Below, in pieces: positions 8,771-12,601 of a DNA stretch of 12,601 nt. Under the pieces are notes generated by a model. It did not search any database and was not told the DNA's origin. It was given only the letters and a program-made list of their open reading frames with translations. Source of the DNA: Ichthyophonus hoferi (taxonomy: Eukaryota; Opisthokonta; Ichthyosporea; Ichthyophonida; Ichthyophonidae); NCBI GenBank assembly GCA_002751075.1, contig NAOQ01000403.1:50289-62889 (forward strand), in the 5' to 3' direction. Numbering within the stretch: position 1 is the stretch's first letter; each line of letters starts with the position of its first letter. The position numbers and the translations under genes are program-made.

Positions 8771-8909
8771 CGTAGAACCTACCTCACTTGCTGACCTGGC
8801 CCAGCACCCCCAACAAAATAATTGCCAGGACTGTGTATCGCTTAGGAGGCCTTCCCAGCTTCAGCCCCATCCTTTAGCTGAGCTCCATTGCACATCGCCC
8901 ACCTCTAAT
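8771..8909 (+). promoter_or_regulatory. Probable 5' leader of the multi-exon gene, open in frame
   Basis: The 46 codons before the chosen ATG are open in the same frame and contain no in-frame ATG, so the leader is read as untranslated. A non-ATG start or an upstream exon spliced into this stretch would extend the protein with a Pro/Gln/His-rich segment. The stretch is GC-richer than the DNA further left. Confidence 0.35.
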
Positions 8910-11900
8910 ATGTCAACACCACCACAGCAGTGGAGGGACAACGCGGACCAAGGCTATTGTAGTGACAATAGCTCTTTGAGTGCCAGCTGGGATATTGTCG
9001 TGACACCAGACTCACCTATGTCTAACAGGGAGATTGATGGAGGGTTCCTTCCTGACCATGACCAACCAGGCAGACCGAGCTCTGGGTTGTTACGGCAGGA
9101 TTCTGTTTCGCTTGCAGATACACCAAGGGTTACAAGTAAGAACTGGCTGACTGGGAGTATGGACTCTCGACGCGCCACCTTCTTCTTGAACGAGGATAAC
9201 CTGAAAGGCTCTGAACGAGATGATGTTCACAGCGAGTCAGGTCGACACATATGGGGGGCCGATTCGAGAAGGTCATCCTTAAATGTAGTACAAAGAGGAT
9301 GGGAAGAATGGGGGGTGGGTGGGGATAATAGCTATAATGGACTTCGCGAGGTCATAGAAACCATTCTGGATAACGAGGTAGGTATAGGTATGTGTATGTG
9401 TATGTGCATGTAAGTTTATGTATATGTATGTGTGTTTGTGTGCATATATATATATATATATATATGTATATATTCACATATATACACATTTATGCATTTA
9501 CACACACATACATACCTATACACTCATATACCTGTACATCCCACACCATGAGTAACGATCTGTCTACCAGCATAACGACGTATAGACACAGGTCCTAACA
9601 TTCCCCTTTGATATCTATAGGATGGTATATCCAGTGCAAGTGATCGATTGTCATTATCACCACGATCAGATGCGAAAGATTTTTTTCCTGATGTCCCTTC
9701 AGAAAAGCCAGGTGGTGTGGGTGTATTGGACTATGTTATGTTATATTGTCTTGTAGTATATTGTATTATACCCTACCATGCCATATCATATCATACCATA
9801 TCATACCATACCATACCATACCATACCATATTATACCCTACCATACCCTATCATATCATATTTTATTACATCCACCTACAACCTACAACCTCATATCAGC
9901 TTAAAGAGTCCACTCTCTAGGCCTTGTTCACCCTCTCACATCTCCAACATACAATAATGCTTACTATATATAGAGTGCTCTAGTACACCATGGAAACTAG
10001 TATTCCCCATATGCCTTTTAACTTTTTAAGGCTATGTTTCTGAATCTCATTCAATCACATTCTGATATCCCTTCCGCTTTATATAATGGTATCATTAACG
10101 GGTTTTTTTTTTAAGAAAGCGCTAACCAATACTCTACTATTACAGAGTCAAAGCGAGACCTCGCGGATGCCCTTCCCATACAGCCTGATAAGTTTACAAC
10201 ATTGAATAGTATGCATTCGCTCACTGACCTACTTGAAGAACTGGAGCAAGTGGCAATGGTAGTGGCAACCTTACTTTCTTGTGATTGGGTTGATAAAATA
10301 GGGAAGAGGGAAGGCGGGGTGGTGGGGAGGGGGTAAGGGTATGTAGGAGAGACCTTTTGTGAATAAGGATTAAAGATAGGATTGGTGAATATCGCATATC
10401 TATCGACGTTTGCATGCAACTACACATACACCAACAGCTTATACGTGATTGCAACTACGTCCACACTATTCATGTGTATATATCCTTCCATAGCAACACT
10501 TGTGCAACCAATGAAAACAATCCCTATCTTTATTACTTCGTATAAAATCTATGACTGCTATATGTTTTATGTATTCAAAATAAATTTTGATTGGTTACTA
10601 CAGCATGTAATGATGGAATATGACAAGGATCTACTGATCTAAGATTAAGGGAATGATCCATTGATTAACAGGATTAATCAGGGACATTAGTGGGTAATTG
10701 TCAGAAGTCAAGTTCACATATTTATGATAGATTGACTTCTGTAACAGCATTTTGCCAAGTATATTTTCGTTATTCAAGGAAGATAGACATGTACTACGGT
10801 TGTCATGGTAGTGTTGTTAACTATAAACTACACTCACGACTACCAACCACTACCACCCCGACCTCTCTCTCCTCTCCTTCTCTCTGACACCACACACACA
10901 GGTTACTAATGGGCGACTGGAGAAGTTTATGGGTGCTTTTGATGCCCTTCACCTCCCCTGCAATCCTCACACCTGGCCTCCAGCTACTGCTCGTATGTCC
11001 CTCGCCCTCTTTCATTGTAGTGCACTGTTACACATGGATGTTGCAATAGTTGTAAACCTCTCATTATCTCTTCAAGCTATACACGCTCCTTTGTCTTCCT
11101 CCTATTGGTTGTTTTGGTTGTTTCGCATACCCTATAGTCTATCTTTCTCTCCATCTCCTCATATGCCCATTGGGCTATCTATAGCACATGCGTCATACAT
11201 CTGATCATACATAAGTCACAATTTCTTTCTACCGATGATACAACCATGATTCTCCTCCAATCATATACTGGAGTCAAATCAATGCTAAGCCAACCATACA
11301 CATAACTTAAAAATAAATGGTTGTTTTGATAGGGGAAGCGCAAGAAATGCTGTACACCAGGGTGAAGAATATAGTAATGAATGTGTTGGAACATAAGCCA
11401 ACCACGCTACTTGATCACTGTACCCATGCCGCGGAAACCATGGAGCGGGTATGTGTGTAGTGTGTACATGTATTGGCCTGTGTTTGGTGAAGTATGTGTT
11501 TACATCATTATATATATGTATTTGTATGGGTATATGTCGATATGTGGAATGCACTTCAAGTTCAAGAAGCATTAAGGACTATAGGTACGGTGTAGTTGCA
11601 TGATGGTTGATAGATCTGACCGACCACCAATAAAATGAAAGTGAAAACTTAACAGGAAGAAAGAGAGAGGGAGGGAGGGAGGGAGGCTGCTGCCCACTTT
11701 CCATAGCAACCCATACTCTACCTTACCCATCCCCACCTTACAGCTTCGAGACCTACTTAGTTATATTAGCGATGAACCCCCATACTTCCGATTTACACCC
11801 GAGCTAGAGACTTTAATTATCAGGTTGATGGTTACATATGCTCAGGTGGCCAGATTGGCTAACTACGTGGTATGTATGTGTGTATGTGTTTGTTTGTTTA

Positions 11901-12316
11901 TCTATCTATGTATCTATGTATTTATGTGCCTAGTAGCATGGTATGCTTCCCGTATATGTTAGTGTATAGGAGGAGAAGGTTTTAGATGTTGTTATATGAT
12001 TGGCCTACTTATAACCACGTATAAAGACATTAATTCATACAATGCTGAAACTAGTTAATTATAGGCAGCTACGTGCATACACATATACCTATATATACTT
12101 ATATCTATGTGTGTCTATACCTATACGATGACGAGTGACGAATAATATCTAGTACATATTTACCATTATAGTAGTTGTGGTGCTTTTAGAGCCAATGACT
12201 AAGCGGGGGTGGTGCGCATAGGACATGAAAGGGAAACAGACGCAAATACCTGAAGGTGATTACTGGGCGCACGTGCCATACACCGATGACGTTCCTAATA
12301 CGTCACTTAATATAAG
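8910..12316 (+). CDS. Multi-exon gene of unknown function, 3' end beyond the window
   Basis: Seven exons were inferred from GT-AG borders and phase agreement: 8910-9377, 9621-9711, 10146-10258, 10902-10992, 11333-11448, 11744-11869 and 12222-12316. They give 1100 coding bases (366 codons plus 2 bases), with intron phases 0,1,0,1,0,0,2. Residues 1 to about 155 are rich in Ser, Asp, Gly and Arg (starting MSTPPQQW, with SSLSASWDIV) and are probably disordered with many potential phosphosites. Residues about 190-366 contain leucine-rich, probably helical stretches such as LTDLLEELEQ, MLYTRVKNIVMNVLEH and ELETLIIRLM. I see no catalytic motif, zinc finger, signal peptide or membrane segment and do not recognise the family; a large regulatory or scaffold protein is a guess. 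The start is the first ATG in a long open frame. Branch-like CTAAC lies about 20 nt before the acceptors of introns 1 and 2. The gene continues past a microsatellite-filled intron 7. Confidence 0.85.
9301..9324 (+). other. G-quadruplex motif in exon 1
   Basis: Four G-runs (3, 6, 3 and 4 bases) are separated by loops of 6, 1 and 1 bases on the sense strand. They encode the WGVGG region of the protein. It meets the usual G3+N1-7 rule for an intramolecular quadruplex. Confidence 0.7.
9378..9620 (+). other. Intron 1 with clustered competing donors
   Basis: GTAGGT at 9378 is the donor that keeps frame with the next exon at 9621 (phase 0). Within the next 32 bases there are further donor-like sites: GTATGT at 9388, 9394 and 9400, and the consensus GTAAGT at 9410. 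None of these keeps the frame. CTAAC at 9595-9599 lies 21 nt before the CTATAG acceptor. The interior is TG/TA microsatellite. Confidence 0.75.
9444..9465. repeat. (AT)11 microsatellite in intron 1
   Basis: Eleven uninterrupted AT units, flanked by TG/TATG-rich sequence on the left and CATA-rich sequence on the right. Confidence 0.95.
9775..9861. repeat. CCATA/TCATA pentanucleotide repeat in intron 2
   Basis: Roughly 17 units of CCATA and TCATA with CCCTA variants. A purer central block of CCATA lies near 9810-9830. The array is preceded by a related TTATG/TTGTA-like stretch. Confidence 0.9.
10301..10339 (+). other. G-rich tract with quadruplex potential in intron 3
   Basis: Eight G-runs of 2 to 5 bases within 39 bases on the sense strand, starting 43 bases after the donor of intron 3. 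Several alternative quadruplex registers are possible. G-run clusters near donors are known splicing enhancers in some eukaryotes; any role here is inference. Confidence 0.75.
11669..11686 (+). repeat. (GGGA)4 repeat with quadruplex potential in intron 5
   Basis: Four GGG runs separated by single A loops, followed by GG, on the sense strand about 60 bases before the intron 5 acceptor. Single-base loops predict a very stable quadruplex. It is preceded by a GA-rich run. Confidence 0.9.
11870..11928 (+). repeat. TATG/TGTT/TATC tetranucleotide repeat at the intron 6 donor
   Basis: The donor GTATGT at 11870 runs directly into TATG, TGTT and TATC tetranucleotide units, so the splice signal is itself the first unit of a microsatellite. 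Exon 6 ends at 11869 just before it. Confidence 0.85.
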
Positions 12317-12601
12317 GTGTGTGTGCTGCCTTACATGTCTTTGCTCTTAAATACTATTATACTACTATACGACTATACTATTATACTGTTCTACTACTAT
12401 ACTGTTCTACTACTATACTATTATACTACTATACTACTCTACTACTATACTACTCTACTACTATACTATTCTACTACTATATTACTATACTATTCTACTA
12501 CTATACTATTCTACTACTATACTATTCTACTATTATACTATTATACTACTATACTATTATACTGCTCTACTATTCTACTATTATACTATTCTACTACTAT
12601 A
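12317..12601 (+). other. Start of intron 7, running off the window
   Basis: The donor GTGTGT at 12317 follows exon 7 in phase 2. The first 30 or so bases are ordinary; the remainder is the repeat listed next. The acceptor lies beyond the right edge. Confidence 0.6.
12351..12601. repeat. TACTACTATACTATTC-like minisatellite, open at the right edge
   Basis: At least 250 bases are built almost entirely from the 5-base words CTATA, CTATT and CTACT. These are combined as ACTACTATACTATTCT-like units of about 10 to 16 bases, with TGTTC and TGCTC variants. One strand nearly lacks G. The array continues past the window, so its length is unknown. Confidence 0.95.

Noticed and set aside
8954-9178. A 74-codon minus-strand frame opposite exon 1
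   Set aside because: It is the antisense shadow of the better-supported plus-strand exon.
10382-10642. An 86-codon plus-strand frame inside intron 3
   Set aside because: It is low-complexity and Tyr/Ile/Thr-rich like the AT-rich background, and exons 3 and 4 join in phase without it.
11179-11575. Minus- and plus-strand frames of 64 to 95 codons over introns 4 and 5 and exon 5
   Set aside because: They overlap exon 5 in other frames or lie in introns and show repeat-driven composition.
1-12601. CRISPR arrays, bacterial operons or prophage
   Set aside because: The repeats are simple-sequence or short tandem types without spacer structure, and the gene has spliceosomal introns, so the DNA is eukaryotic.

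Overview
The window is eukaryotic nuclear DNA. It is AT-rich and microsatellite-rich, and carries one intron-containing gene with GT-AG introns and several decayed retroelement pieces. CTAAC branch-point-like motifs lie about 20 nt upstream of the acceptors of introns 1 and 2, which suits a repeat-rich fungus. The introns (243-643 bp) are long for most fungi, so the lineage is left open; no marker gene fixes it.

Left part (1 to about 8.5 kb) is mostly gene-poor. A minus-strand coding-like relic with a Pro/Thr-rich then Gly/Asn-rich composition lies at about 1090-1580. A fossil Ty1/copia retrotransposon runs on the plus strand from about 2.83 kb: reverse transcriptase, then about 0.8 kb of foreign sequence, then the region leading into RNase H and the pol C-terminus, then a polypurine tract and the start of a 3' LTR near 4872. 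The foreign segment holds an unrelated minus-strand open frame rich in Pro, Lys and Ser. Further right are a Ser-Asp hexamer repeat (5.7 kb), a possible second relic near 6.3-6.7 kb, a 91-bp tandem duplication (7.5 kb) and a doubtful small minus-strand ORF (7.76-8.08 kb).

Right part (8.9 kb to the end) holds the one convincing gene. Seven plus-strand exons, read by eye from GT-AG borders, join with consistent phases (0,1,0,1,0,0,2) to give 366 complete codons, and the gene runs off the right edge. I do not recognise the product: it has a long Ser/Asp-rich, probably disordered N-terminus followed by a probably helical region. Most introns carry simple repeats (AT, CATAC-type pentamers, GGGA, TATG/TATC, TACTACTATACTATTC-like), and three strong G-quadruplex motifs lie on its sense strand.

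The parts do not form a pathway. The picture is one host gene beside a retroelement graveyard. The items most worth checking are the unknown gene with its G4-rich and repeat-rich introns, and the antisense Pro/Lys-rich frame lodged inside the copia fossil.
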